DNA of 64,000 nucleotides from Odobenus rosmarus divergens (taxonomy: Eukaryota > Chordata > Mammalia > Carnivora > Odobenidae): the NCBI RefSeq assembly GCF_000321225.1, contig NW_004451419.1:946413-1010412 (forward strand), in the 5' to 3' direction. Below, piece after piece: positions 20,007 to 30,654 of this stretch; the stretch's first letter is position 1, and the number at the start of each line of letters is the position of its first letter. The notes below the pieces were generated by a model. The model searched no databases and was not told where the DNA came from. It saw nothing but the letters and a program-made list of their open reading frames with translations. Position numbers and translations under genes: made by a program.

Positions 20007-21089
20007 CCCACTTGGAAGATGACAAACGTGCTGGCACTGGCAGAAGTCCAAGGGCAGGAGAGAGCCTTTGGGTGCCCCCTGAAATATGAGGACCCGGTGG
20101 CTTTGGATACCCCAGCCCTCCCCAGGGGCTGCTAGCAGAGCCCAAGGGGCAACAGCTTCGTGACATGCCCTGATCTCCCCGCACCAGCTGAGCTGACTGA
20201 AAGGATACACAATCGTAAACCAGAGTTTCATTAAGCTGCCCAGGTGGGGGCTGGGCTGGGCTGTGTCTCCTCCCTCTGGGCCCAGAAGCGGAGGGTCGGA
20301 GCAATGGCCACTACCCATGCAGCCCCCTCCGCCCCAGAATAATCCAGGAGGGCACACCTAGAGCAGACAGGAATGGAGGTTGGCTTTGGGGTTGCATAGT
20401 GGCCCCAAGAGTAGGGGAGTGGGCCAGGCTCTTAACAGCATGTGATTAAAAGACCCCAGTAATTGTGTCTGACGGAAGACTCATCCCCAGGGCTGAATAG
20501 GAGGGGGACCCCGAAGCCCAGATGTGGCCCAGGGTCAGAGGCTGACAGGGGTGGGGGAGCACTCCCTCGGAGCCCCTGAGCAGTGAGTCCTGTGGTTCTA
20601 GAAGATGGTGCCATACATCACACGACACGCCTTTCTGTAGGACTGGCCTGGCTGACAGCAGCCATTTATCTGAATGTCATTGGCAGTAAACTGGTGCAGG
20701 GGAGGGCAGTGAGGAAGGAGGGTACCATGGGAGAGTGAGGGGCTCCTTGGGAATTTCCTAGAGGCTGGTCCACGGCCCTAGCCTGGCGGAGCGGGGGGTG
20801 ACTCCGTCTGCGGGACTGAATCCTATCTGGCCCCTTTCTCATTGGTGATACTGGGGGTGAGGGCGGGGGGGGGGGCTGGCAAACTTAACATTTCCTTGGA
20901 AGCCAGACAGGATCTGGGGGCAGCTTCAGTGGTGAGACACCCTGGCAGGAGGGGAAGGTGACAGTCATAGACCCTTGCAGTCATGGGCATGGAATTTGGA
21001 GCCATAATCCTGGTGTGTTCATTCATTTAAAGCATATCTATTTATCAAGAGCAGGCCCCCCAAGGCATAGTCCCATAGTCACACAGCCC
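20007..21089. other. Single-copy sequence
   Basis: Mostly nothing recognised. 20190-20245 (aatcgtaaaccagagtttca and ttaagctgcccagg) and 20650-20700 look slightly AT-rich and may be constrained. A C/G homopolymer-rich patch lies at 20853-20876. An L2-like attcatttaaagc end lies near 21020. Confidence 0.35.
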
Positions 21090-21292
21090 AAGGTAAAAAT
21101 TTCAACACTAGCTGTGTGACCTTGGGCAAGTTACTTAACCTCTCTGTGCCTCCATCTGTAAAAGGAGGGCAAAAATTGCAGCCACTTCCGAGGCTGAGAA
21201 AATATAATCAAACTGCTTAGAACAGTGTCTGGCTCATGGAAAGTGCTCAGTAAGTCTTAGCTGGTCTTTCTATCATTATTAATGCTACAAAG
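21090..21292 (+). repeat. MIR, nearly full length
   Basis: actagctgtgtgaccttggg, caagttacttaacctctctg, agaacagtgtctggctcatg and agtaagtcttagctggtctt follow the whole MIR. Confidence 0.9.
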
Positions 21293-21304
21293 AGTACAGG
21301 GAAC

Positions 21305-21477
21305 TCTAGGAGACAAGACCAGGAGGAGCCAGGGAAGATGATGAAGGCTTACGTACGGGAGGGTGTAGAGCAGTCCAGGAAAAGGGGACAGCATGAGCAA
21401 AGGCCCTGAGGTAGGAAGGGGGGCAGGACATCAGTTTAAAGGAAGACAGAGGTATGGGGCTGTGGAGGATGGTGGAA
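21305..21477 (-). repeat. LINE L2 remnant, antisense
   Basis: gagcagtccaggaaaagggg, cagcatgagcaaaggccctg and aggtaggaagg are typical antisense L2. Confidence 0.6.
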
Positions 21478-21572
21478 GGGCCTCCGTTTCCTGATCTGTT
21501 AAACCTCCTGCAGAGCCATGAGGGTGAAAAGAGATGGTGTTCAAAGTTGCCAGCACAGAGCCTGACCACTGG
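21478..21572 (+). repeat. MIR remnant
   Basis: cctccgtttcctgatctgtt, then gccagcacagagcctg. Confidence 0.5.
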
Positions 21573-21779
21573 TTAGATTCCTGGTTCTAACCCCAGGGAG
21601 CCCAAATTCCAATTGCCACACTCCTCATTAAAGCTTGAGAGGACATCCTCCAAGGCCATTTATTTTCACAAGGACGCCAAGGACTTAGGGACCCGGTGCA
21701 AAGGGAGGCCGCTGGGGCTGTCTGTTCTGGGTGGGAGAGAGTCGGGGGGGGTGGAAACAGGAGGGGTTTGGGGGGCCAG

Positions 21780-21930
21780 GGGCTGGGGTTAAATCCTGCC
21801 CCCAGTGCTTACCTGTTGTGGGGTTTGGTGTGATGGGTGTAACCTGGAGGTCCTCAGTTTCTTTATCTATAAAATGAGAATTAATAACACCTCCCCAGAA
21901 GGCATTTATGGTTATAAGAGGGGGTGAGCA
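21780..21930 (+). repeat. MIR remnant
   Basis: ggtcctcagtttctttatct, then ataaaatgagaattaataac. Confidence 0.65.
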
Positions 21931-22781
21931 CTCGGGGTGGCCACAGGGACCAGGCAGGAAATATAAGGGAGATAACAGGGCTGGGGGGGATCTGGGTGGG
22001 GAGCAGGCAAGGAGAAGCAAGCTCCACCTAAGCACCCAGCAATCCTGTGGGGAAGGGGGCTCACCAGTGCCTGGTGGTCTGACTTCCGAACAGAGCCCTA
22101 AATCCTGATTTTCTGTAGGATTTCCCTATTTGTGTCAGAAAAAAAAATGACTTTGAGCTTTTTCCAAGCACAACATGGGCTAGAGAAACCATGTTTGTGG
22201 TCTGAATCTGATGCGTGGACTGCCAGTTTGCAGCCTCCAGTGGAAAATAATGCACTTAGTAGGTGCTCCATAAACATGGTCCCTTTCGCCTGCAGTGGCG
22301 CTCCCTGCCCCCAGTCTCCAGCGCCTATCTGTCTAGGATGCCAACTGCCTGCTGGAAGCCCAGACCTTCCGAGACCAGGCTGGGACCCCGGGACCCTAGA
22401 CCCAGAGCCCTTGAGTTCGGGAAGGGACAGAGCCCCACCCTGATCTCAGCCTCTCCCCACCCTCACCCTGCCTCCGTCCCCGTCCTGGGAGTTCCTGTCT
22501 TGCCAGGAAGGTGCTGCCTGCCGGGGGACCCAGGCTCACGGAGCGTGCGGGTGGCTGGTGTGGGAGACGCCTGTCACAGCCCTGTCACCACCACGGGGGC
22601 TCCCTCCTCCTGTTGGTGGCATCAGGAAAGCCTGGGAACCAGGTGACACAACTCCCCAGGGTCTGCACCTGCCTCAGGGAGTGGTGACCGCGGCTCAGAT
22701 GCTGACGGATGCACTGGGAAAACGGGCAGAAACAGTGAGGTGAGGTCAGAGCTGCGTGGGGCCTTGGAGGACGGCCCAACG
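21931..22781. other. Mostly single-copy sequence
   Basis: 22120-22235 (ttgtgtcagaaaaaaaaatg and ggactgccagtttgcagcct) may be an old interspersed repeat that I cannot name. The rest is GC-rich and featureless. Confidence 0.35.
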
Positions 22782-22860
22782 GTGTTCAGTGGGGAAACTG
22801 AGGCTCAGAGAGAGAGTCACGCAGCAAGGTGGTGGGGACCATGTCCACCGACCAGTGATT
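22782..22860 (-). repeat. MIR fragment
   Basis: ggggaaactgaggctcagag, then agtcacgcagcaaggtgg. Confidence 0.55.
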
Positions 22861-22984
22861 AGATGCTCTTTCTTGACACTTTCCTGCCAGACCAAGATGC
22901 AGAACAGGGACGTTGGAGCCTGGGGCAGGGCCACACTCTCTGGCCTTCTGTCTCCCCTGGGTCGTGGGAGGAGCTTGGGCCTGG

Positions 22985-23160
22985 GGGCTGCACACTCTGT
23001 TCCAGTCCTGGTTCTGCCACTTACTGTGTGTCCTTGGGCAAGTCACATAGTCTCTCTGGACCTCGGTTTCATCATCTGTGAAGTGGGAATAAACCTCTTG
23101 CCAAGGTTAAATGAGAACTTGCATAAAATCAACACTTCATAATGGATGCTTAAAAGCCTT
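22985..23160 (+). repeat. MIR, well preserved
   Basis: ttctgccacttactgtgtgt, ccttgggcaagtcacatagt and tttcatcatctgtgaagtgg. Confidence 0.85.
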
Positions 23161-23569
23161 TTTTCAAAGGTGCTTATAGCTGGCCTCATTCCAAAAAGGC
23201 TTAGAAGTGGTTTGTAAAATATACACGCCACACCCAAACGGGAAAGGCCTGGGTGAGTGGACCAGGATGGCAACGTGACAGGGTAATTTCCTGTACGGTT
23301 GTGAGCAGTGGGCTCAGAGTTTCCTGGCAGCCAAAGCAAAGAGAGAAATGTGACCACGATATGACTGAGTGTCCAGGAGCCAAGAAACTCCCAGTTGCTT
23401 AGGGGGAAAAAATGGCTTCTATGAGTAATGAGAAGTGAACCATTTCTCATGTGACCCTTCAGTAAAGGGCCCGGTGGGAAGAAGTGTTCATTCTCACTCC
23501 TTCCCACTCCCTCAGGCCCTTCTCTGGCTATTCCTTGGGGTCACCCAAACCCTACCACCCTAGCTGATA
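23161..23569. other. Single-copy sequence
   Basis: Nothing recognised. Confidence 0.4.
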
Positions 23570-23815
23570 GCATAATGGTTGAGAGGCCAGGTCCTGAAAA
23601 CAAACCAGTCTCTACCACTGTGCAGCCTTGGGCTAGAGACCTCCCCTCTCTGAGCCTCGGTTTCCTGTCATTAAAACCACCCCACCACCAGCTGGTCCTG
23701 AAGATAGAGGAGGGATCTTCTGTAAAGACCCTAGTGGTGCCCGGCACACAGTAGGTGCTCAATAAGTGGTGGTCGTTCTTCTTACGGCAGGGGCTCAATA
23801 AATGTTCAGGGGATG
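23570..23815 (+). repeat. MIR, nearly full length
   Basis: ctctgagcctcggtttcctg, gcccggcacacagtaggtgc and a second end-like gggctcaataaatgttcagg. Confidence 0.75.
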
Positions 23816-23831
23816 AAGATCCCGGGGCAGC

Positions 23832-24440
23832 CAAAGCATTTTATCTCCCAGACCGTTCTTGAAGTGCTTCTCGGCAGCAGGCTTTCTCCCCGAACCAAAT
23901 TGAAACTGAGTGTGTGTTTTAATCAATGCCACGGTTTGTGGGAGCCAAAAAGCCCAGGTTAATGGAAGCCGGCTGAATCCCCCCGTGAATTTCAAGACCT
24001 CCTTGAAAGGCCTTTGCTTTTTTCCTGCTCAGCCACTAGGAAGCCGCTGCCTCCACTCCGGGAGGAGAAATTGAATAATTGATGCAATTTGAATAACACT
24101 AGGATTTGTAATGATATTGAAATGTAAAGATAAAAAAGGGGCGTGAATGGGTGCTGATAGCGGAAGCGAGACGTTGTTAATAGGCACTTAGGGGCTCGTG
24201 TGGGGGAAGGCTCCACTGGAGGCGCGCGCTGGAAAGGCATTTAAGAGAGGAGGCCCTGGGAGGGGGTGTCTGGGAAATCTCCACCCAATGATGGGGAGAA
24301 ACCATATTCATAAATAAGATGCGGAAATTTCTCCCGACTCAGCAGCACTAACAGAGAGTGGATAATTATTTAAATGCCAAATCATTCCGTTCATTAGAAT
24401 CCCAAATCATATCTGAAGAACCTGATTGCCCAGGGCAGGC
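23832..24440. promoter_or_regulatory. Candidate conserved non-coding element, longest in the window
   Basis: About 600 bp without recognisable repeats. AT-rich segments sit in a GC-rich region: ttgaataattgatgcaattt, atgatattgaaatgtaaaga, attcataaataagatgcgga and ggataattatttaaatgcca. It holds GATA, homeodomain (ATAATTAT) and forkhead/POU-like cores. Stops occur in every frame. Enhancer function is inferred only. Confidence 0.5.
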
Positions 24441-24584
24441 CTGGGAGGGGGCGGGGGAGGAGGGAGGTGGCTAGGAGCGTCTCCCCCAACTTGTGGTCCT
24501 GGCCAAGGGGAAGATGGGGCAGGATCGGGGGCGGAGTAGCAGGGAGGGTGGGCACATGGGCTCAGGGAAGGTCGGACAGACCCG
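24441..24584. other. Single-copy GC-rich sequence
   Basis: Nothing recognised. Confidence 0.4.
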
Positions 24585-24710
24585 TGTTCAAGCGCAGGAT
24601 CTAGTACCTTCCCGGCTGTGGGCCTTGAACATGTTACCTTACCTCTCGGAGCCTCGGTTTGCCTAGCTGAAAAATGGGGCTCATGCCAAGATGTACTTTG
24701 CAGGCAGTGA
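24585..24710 (+). repeat. MIR remnant
   Basis: cctctcggagcctcggtttg, then cctagctgaaaaatggggct. Confidence 0.65.
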
Positions 24711-24837
24711 ACGTTAGCTGCTGTGGGAGCCTAGGAGGCCGGACCGAGAATGGTTGGGGAAGTGGGCCAGAGCTGGGGGAGATGGGAGAGGAGTCTCAAA
24801 TGAGCCCCCAAGTTGGGCTCCTGTCTTCTCCCCCACC

Positions 24838-24965
24838 TCCCACCCTCAGACACAGACACAGGAGTTGACCTGAGAGACAGAGACAGCCCCAGAGACGGTA
24901 AGGGACTTAACCAAGGTGACACAGCAGGTCAGTGCCAGAGGCAGGGACCCCAAGTACACACACGT
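24838..24965 (-). repeat. MIR remnant
   Basis: gtaagggacttaaccaaggt, then gacacagcaggtcagtgcca. Confidence 0.6.
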
Positions 24966-25341
24966 CGTATAACCCCCTCGGGCCCCCAGCTCCCGGCCTG
25001 ATTGGGCCACCTTCCAGGCTGCCAGGAGGTCTCTGATGTGGGAGCCAGTTCAGCCCCTGGGAGCGTTATCATGTACGTGGGCCAGAGTCACCAGGGCACG
25101 TCGGTAACAATTCAATTACGCCGAGCGATTCTGGGCTGGCTGGCGCCCCCTCCCACAGGATGACCGGGCCGCCCCTCAGACACGAGCGAGTGGGAATCCT
25201 GGAGCTGGGAGCGCCACACGGAGCACTGGCTGGGCTCAGCTGGGACAGGAAACCCTGAACCGGGTAAGCAACATGGGCTCCCAATACGATCGTCGGAATG
25301 GCAACACCAAGACAACCCCACACCTGTCAGTGCCGTTGTTT
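24966..25341. other. Single-copy sequence
   Basis: 25060-25145 (gcgttatcatgtacgtgggc and gtaacaattcaattacgccg) may be a short constrained block. The rest is featureless. Confidence 0.3.
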
Positions 25342-25497
25342 CTGTGCTAAGGACAGGCCCTGTGCTAAGCTTTTCATATCATGTAATTACCACAAGAACC
25401 CCGTGAGCTGGGACAATGGGGAAACGGGCCCAGCCACGTGGGGCACCCGGTTCACGCAGCCACCGTTTGAACCTGTCTGCCTGAAACTCCAGCCGCT
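25342..25497 (-). repeat. MIR remnant
   Basis: ggccctgtgctaagcttttc, tatcatgtaattaccacaag and gtttgaacctgtctgcctga are antisense MIR. Confidence 0.7.
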
Positions 25498-25672
25498 CAG
25501 AGTAACTCCGGGCTGCACTTAAGCCTCCGTGCACAGCCGGGGCCTTGTTTTCTCCTCACCACGGCCATGGGAGGCCCCTTCGGGGCCTGGTTTCCGGGTG
25601 AGACCCCCGCCCAGCCCCACAGAGAGTTGGCGAGGGAACTGGGGTTGCTCCAAGTTCAATCTCTCGCAGCCT

Positions 25673-25845
25673 GGGGCGCCTGGCTGGGGTCTGTTGGTTG
25701 AGCATCTGACTCTTGATTTTGGCTCAGGTCATGATGTCAGGGTCCAGGGATGGAGCCCCACATTGGGCTCTGTGCTCATCGGGGAATCTGCTTGTCTCTC
25801 TCCTTCTGCCCCTCTCTCTCAAATAAATAAAATCTTAAAAAAACT
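25673..25845 (+). mobile_element. CAN-SINE with target-site duplication
   Basis: ggcgcctggctggggtctgt head, CT tract and aaataaataaaatctt tail. Flanked by aatctctcgcagcct (25658-25672) and its one-mismatch copy (25847-25861). Confidence 0.95.
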
Positions 25846-25861
25846 AAATCTCTCACAGCCT

Positions 25862-26282
25862 TTTGTCTTCCCCTCCCTGGAGCCTCAGAGCCGTGTTCCA
25901 GCCCACCTTGCTGGCCACCCTCCAGCCCACCCTCATGGCCTCCTGGTCAATGTGGAGAGCTGTCCAGCAGCCAAGTCCCCCCCACCCCGTCGAATAGGAC
26001 TTTAGACAGCTACCTGCCTGGTCCGAGAAGCCTGGGGAACCAGCCACAGGCTCCTAGGTGGGCTCCCCACACACTTGTATAAAGTCCCCCTGGTACTCAC
26101 ATTCAGCTGAGGTTAGGGACCAGGCCTGCCAAGATGTCCCAAGTAGTAATTGAAACATTAGCCCTATTAATATTTCAGTGACCCAGTCCTGGCAAGTGAT
26201 TCCTGTAGCTGCAAGCCAGGTCCTCTCCCCTTCCCAGGGGGCCAGGTGGAGACAGCTGGGAAGCCCTGAGGCCAGGGGCAGT
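25862..26282. other. Single-copy sequence
   Basis: 26135-26195 (gtagtaattgaaacattagc and ctattaatatttcagtgacc) is a short AT-rich, possibly constrained block. Otherwise nothing. Confidence 0.3.
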
Positions 26283-26460
26283 CAGAGGATCTGGGTTGGA
26301 GCCTGCCTGCCTCACTGTGTGGCTTTGATCGAGTCTCTTTCCCTCTCTGGACCGTGTCTGTAAAATGAGGACGTCCATCCTTCCAGCCTAAGTGTTACTG
26401 GAATTAGCCTGGGGCCTGGCATACAGCAGGTGCTCAGGAAGCGTTTGACAGTATTCCTGA
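26283..26460 (+). repeat. MIR, nearly full length
   Basis: tcactgtgtggctttgatcg, tctgtaaaatgaggacgtcc and gcctggcatacagcaggtgc. Confidence 0.8.
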
Positions 26461-26461
26461 G

Positions 26462-26632
26462 ACCAGTGTTTTCCAAGGTGAGATACCCGATCTACCCACT
26501 CCAGAATCACATGGGGCTCTTGTTACCAATACAGACTCCTGGGCCCCACTCCAGGGTGCTGGGGCCCTGGAATCTGCATTTGTGACAGGCACCCCCAGTG
26601 ACTCCCCATCTGGCACTGCCCGGCGCCCCTGA
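26462..26632 (+). repeat. MER5-like DNA-transposon remnant
   Basis: agaatcacatggggctcttg, ctcctgggccccactccagg and ggaatctgcatttgtgacag match MER5 order. Confidence 0.65.
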
Positions 26633-26659
26633 TTCCTAGTGAGGGAGGAGGAGTCTAGG

Positions 26660-26815
26660 TTCTGGGCCAGGCAGCTGAGCCTTGATTTCCTTGTGTGTAA
26701 ATTGGTTTCCTTGTATGGAAATGGGAACAGAGACCTTCACCTCTTGAGGCTTCTGGGAAGAACAAATGAAATAGAGAGCCTGGCACATAATAGGTCTTCA
26801 ATAAATGAAATTCAG
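26660..26815 (+). repeat. MIR remnant
   Basis: ctgagccttgatttccttgt, aacaaatgaaatagagagcc and tggcacataataggtcttca. Confidence 0.7.
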
Positions 26816-27014
26816 CCTCCTACCACCCAAAACCCTTTGGTAGAGAACTGGGCGCCAGCCCCCTAGAGAGGGGACGAGGGGGTGTCCTGCCCCTCGGGAG
26901 CCTCATCAGCAGGGCCTGTTCCAAATCGATCTTTATTCCCCCGTTTTCGAACACGGTGTCAGCATCTCTTGGGGCCGGCGAAGAAAATGCCAGCATCAGC
27001 ACACCACGTGCCCC

Positions 27015-27130
27015 AACCAGACACCGCTGCTCTTTATTAATTAACCGCCAGATGTTAGTTTTGCATCTTTTATCAGAGGGAGGTTTATCACTGGGACCCT
27101 ATATGTCAGGCCATTAGGGAGACGCAAGAA
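27015..27130. promoter_or_regulatory. Possible conserved non-coding block
   Basis: ctctttattaattaaccgcc (TTAATTAA), ttgcatcttttatcagaggg and ggtttatcactgggacccta. Repeat-free and AT-rich against GC-rich flanks. Confidence 0.4.
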
Positions 27131-27284
27131 AACATCCCTTGGGGGGTCCCTGGGGTTGGCAGGGCACCAGGCATCCAGCCCCCTCCCCTCTGGGGCACAC
27201 AGCCCCCAGCCCAGAGCACCCCTCTGCCTCTCTGGTTTCATCCACAGCCCCTTCAAAGGGCATCGGCAAAGCGGCTACTCCGGT

Positions 27285-27700
27285 GACACACCAGATCGCC
27301 GGGACAACCGTGGTGAGCAAAACAGATACAGGCCCCGCTCTCCGAAGCTCACAGTCTCTTGGAGATGCAGCCAAAATCCACTAAACCCAAATAAATAAAG
27401 GACAAATCGTGATCGGTGTCATGAAGGAAACTGACAAGGTTCCGAGAGAGGGCGAATCGCTGGCAGGGGACCTAATTTAGATGGAGCAGTTTCCCCGGGG
27501 AGGTGACATTGCAGTAGCATCATGGGAAAGGAGTCGGGGGCAGAAGTTTCCAGGCAAAGGGCACAGCAAGGACAAAGGCCCTGGGGCAGGATCTGGCTTG
27601 GCATGTTTTGGGACCTGAATACAGATCTGAGAAGCTGAAGCCTGGTGAAGGAGGAAGTCGCCAGGCTGCTGAGGTCTGGACCTGGGCTCCTCATGGGGCA
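27285..27700 (-). repeat. LINE L2 remnant, antisense
   Basis: gtggtgagcaaaacagatac, gaagctcacagtctcttgga, ctggcaggggacctaattta and gcacagcaaggacaaaggcc give a long colinear antisense L2. Confidence 0.75.
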
Positions 27701-28054
27701 CGGGGAACAGTGTGTATTTCTTTGTCTTGAGGGCACTGAGGAACCACAGCTGGTCGTGGAGCAGGAGACCAATGTGATGGTGGGATTTTTCCCATTAGAA
27801 AGAGCCCTTTCTGCTCCCGAGGGTGAGGAACGAATTGGGGAGGACAGAGAAAAGACAGCGAAGCCCACGAGATGTCCATCTGCAAGAGATGGTGAGACCT
27901 GAAGCATGGCAGAGCAAGGACAGTGTTCAGCAGGCATTTCCAGGGACCAGGCCGTGCTCACATTCAGGAAGGAGTTAGGAAGCAGAAATGGGAAGTGAGG
28001 AAGAGAGAAAGGTCTAGGGTGACCCCAAGTGCTTCGCTCCAGACACGCCTGAAC
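27701..28054. other. Single-copy or eroded L2 sequence
   Basis: No confident repeat or exon. It may be the eroded upstream part of the same L2. Confidence 0.35.
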
Positions 28055-28215
28055 CTTCCCATGCTCCCAACGCCCTACAAGACTGGAATTATGATTGTCA
28101 TCATTTAACGGTGGAAGAAATGGAGACCCAGAGAAGTGCAGCAGTGTGCTCAAGGTCACACATGGATGAGCGGCAGGCAGATCCTGCCTTTGAACCAGGT
28201 CAGCCTGCCGTTCAA
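28055..28215 (-). repeat. MIR remnant
   Basis: tttaacggtggaagaaatgg, gagacccagagaagtgcagc and gctcaaggtcacacatggat. Confidence 0.75.
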
Positions 28216-28414
28216 GGTCTTGTCCGCAAACCCTGTCCAAGCTCAGGCAGACAGTGGGTCTTCACCCTGCTCCTTCCTGGGTGCAAACACCACTAGGCAG
28301 ACCTGAACAGGCAGGGGGGCGGCGGGTCCCAAGGCCAGCCCTCGACATGTCCAGGGTATGGCAAATCCAGACCCAGGTCTGTCATCTTCCGACAAATAGA
28401 CACACAGCACCATT

Positions 28415-28680
28415 ACCCCAGCTTATTTTCCGCCCAATCTGCACGCCATCTGATAAACAGGTGATTACTTCTCCTCCCAATTCAGTTTCTGATTTGCATA
28501 CAATAAATATCATTCCCAGGAAGTGTGCATGTGTGTGTGTGCGCGTGTGTGTTGGGGGTTGGAAAACAGGGCTCATGTCTTATTTATGAGAAATAAACAA
28601 GAGCACAGGCTCACATAATCAACACATATTTAATCTGGCCCCTACTCGCCCTTTTGACTCTAATCAGGCCGGGTGTGTGA
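28415..28680. promoter_or_regulatory. Candidate conserved non-coding element
   Basis: Repeat-free apart from a short GT run (28528-28552). Contains ctgataaacaggtgattact, a perfect octamer ATTTGCAT (28492-28499), aatcaacacatatttaatct and actctaatcaggcc. Interpreted as an enhancer candidate on appearance only. Confidence 0.42.
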
Positions 28681-28689
28681 GTAGCTGTG

Positions 28690-28722
28690 GGGGGTGTGTG
28701 TGTGAGTACGTGCATACTCACA
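28690..28722 (+). repeat. (GT)n patch
   Basis: gggggtgtgtgtgtgagtac. Confidence 0.7.
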
Positions 28723-28920
28723 GGCTGCAGGGGGATGCCCTTGCTAAGATCCTCATTCCATCCTGATTGGGGCTGGATGGTTCGTGCATAGGCTGCCCCT
28801 GGTTCTACAAGCCCACCCTGTCTGCGTGCTTCTCAGGGAGTAGTTTGGCAATCCAGGCTCAAGCAAGGAGGGCGTCATTTGCTCCCCACAACAACTTCGT
28901 CGCAGAAGGAAAAAATTTTT

Positions 28921-29118
28921 TTTTAAAGATTTTATTTATTTATTTGAGAGAGAGAATGAGATAGAGAGAGAGAGAGAGCATGAGAGGGGGGAGGGTCAGA
29001 GGGAGAAGCAGACTCCCCGCTGAGCAGGGAGCCCGATGCGGGACTCGATCCCGGGACTCCAGGATCATGACCTGAGCCGAAGGCAGTCGCTTAACCAACT
29101 GAGCCACCCAGGCGCCCC
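28921..29118 (-). mobile_element. Young full-length CAN-SINE, antisense
   Basis: Complete from poly(T) to gagccacccaggcgcccc, little damaged. Target duplication ggaaaaa(a)ttttt on both sides (28908-28920, 29119-29131). Confidence 0.97.
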
Positions 29119-29261
29119 GGAAAAATTTTTTTAATGTTGCTGAAACATGGTCAAAGCATCAAGAGTACCAGCAATATAAATTGTGCAGCGTTAGCCACAA
29201 TCCCATTTGCAATGACATCTAACATCACGTATTTTTCATCAAGATAGAAAAGTAAAACTGA

Positions 29262-29283
29262 CCAAAAAAAAAAAAAAAAAAAA
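29262..29283 (+). repeat. Poly(A) run
   Basis: About 22 A. The preceding 130 bp is not a recognised SINE or processed gene copy. Confidence 0.8.
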
Positions 29284-29289
29284 GCCAAG

Positions 29290-29515
29290 CATTGCATGGG
29301 GAATCAAGGTCACATGCCCACAGATGCCACAGCCAAGGCTTAAAACTTGGGACCCTGACTCCAAAGCCCAAATTATACTTCCCATGACTTTGCCTTCCAG
29401 ATATGGCGGCTAAGAGATCTGGGGGACACCAGCAGTGTGATCACCTACTGTCATCTGACTCCTGATAGAGAAAGTGAGACCAGAAAAGTAAAGGGATCTG
29501 CCCATGGTCATACGC
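29290..29515 (-). repeat. MIR-like remnants
   Basis: gaatcaaggtcacatgccca with ccctgactccaaagccc, and later aagggatctgcccatggtca, look like two eroded antisense MIR pieces. Confidence 0.4.
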
Positions 29516-29521
29516 AAACTG

Positions 29522-29562
29522 CGCGAGCGTGTGTGTGTGTGTGCGCATGTGTGTGTGAACAG
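29522..29562 (+). repeat. (GT)n microsatellite
   Basis: gcgtgtgtgtgtgtgtgcgc followed by more GT. Confidence 0.9.
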
Positions 29563-29955
29563 TTTTTTGCGTATGTCAACCAAGACAGGGCACAGCAGGG
29601 ACAGCTTATGTTCGCTCACTGATGACTGGGTCCTAATTTGGGGTCCCTGAATGACTAGAAATGTGTCTGGGGTCTCAGTTCTGGCTGTCGAATGAGTCCC
29701 TTTGTTCCTCTCCAGGTTTCCAGGTTGCATATGCTGGGGCTGAGATGCCTAAGATAGCTCTTCCACTCACGTAGCTGCTGCCTGGGCTCAGTGGCTGGGC
29801 CCTGGAGCTGGCAGGGCATCTGCCCCCTCTCTCTGCAGCCTGTCCACTTAGTTAGCTTGGGCTTCCTCACAGCATGGTGCTCTCCGAGTAGTCTGACTTC
29901 TTAGGTAGCCACTGACTAGCACCAGGGTCAGCGTTCTGAAATGTTGGCTTGTGTT
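29563..29955. other. Single-copy sequence
   Basis: Nothing recognised. Confidence 0.4.
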
Positions 29956-30140
29956 TTTTATTTTGGTATGCTTGTTTGTTTTTATGAATGCATTGTTTTT
30001 ACACAAACACCTGTGATGGATATGTGGTATACAAATTCAAACAATACAGAAAAGTACAAAGATTCAAGAAGAGAATCACTCACAATTCCCCTACCCAGAA
30101 ATTAACCTTTGGTGAACGTTAATCAAGGGTTCTTTCTACT
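29956..30140. repeat. Possible old L1/LINE fragment
   Basis: tcaaacaatacagaaaagta, then aagattcaagaagagaatca and cccctacccagaaattaacc, resembles eroded L1 3' UTR. Orientation unclear. Confidence 0.35.
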
Positions 30141-30157
30141 ACAGAAGATAAAGAGAA

Positions 30158-30250
30158 GGATGGATGGATGGATGGACGGATGGATGGATAGTTGGATGGA
30201 TGGATGGATGGATGGACAGATAGATGGGTGAGTGATGGGTAGTGGGTGAA
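30158..30250 (+). repeat. (GGAT)n microsatellite
   Basis: GGAT units with GGAC, AGAT and GTTG variants. Confidence 0.9.
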
Positions 30251-30654
30251 TAGATGGAGAAAACAAAAGATAGAAGAAAATAATTCTGACTGTTGGGGGT
30301 TCTAAGAGTTAGAGAGAGAGACAATTAAGTTTCTGGATGCTGGAAAAGTGGCATTGGAGAGGCCCGTTTCTCCAGACCCTCACTCCATCCACACAGCAGC
30401 CATGACTGAATCTTACCGACTACAAAGTCTAGTTGCTGATGGGGTGGTGGTATATTCTGGAAATCGACCACTTCACTCAGGTGAATTATATAAGAGGAGA
30501 TGATCAGGAACAGGGACCCAGCAGCACCTCATAGAGCTAGGACAGGCTAGCTCAGCCCTGCCTCCACACTAGTCACCTTCCTGAGTCTTCTAGAACTCAA
30601 ACTGTCATTCTTCCCTTCTCTTCAGTGGCCCCCTCTGCCTCCAAGGTAGAGTCT
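30251..30654. other. Single-copy sequence
   Basis: Nothing recognised. Confidence 0.4.

Noticed and set aside
27419..28240. 273-codon minus-strand open frame
   Set aside because: Overlaps an antisense L2 and a MIR; no recognisable domain, no splice or start context.
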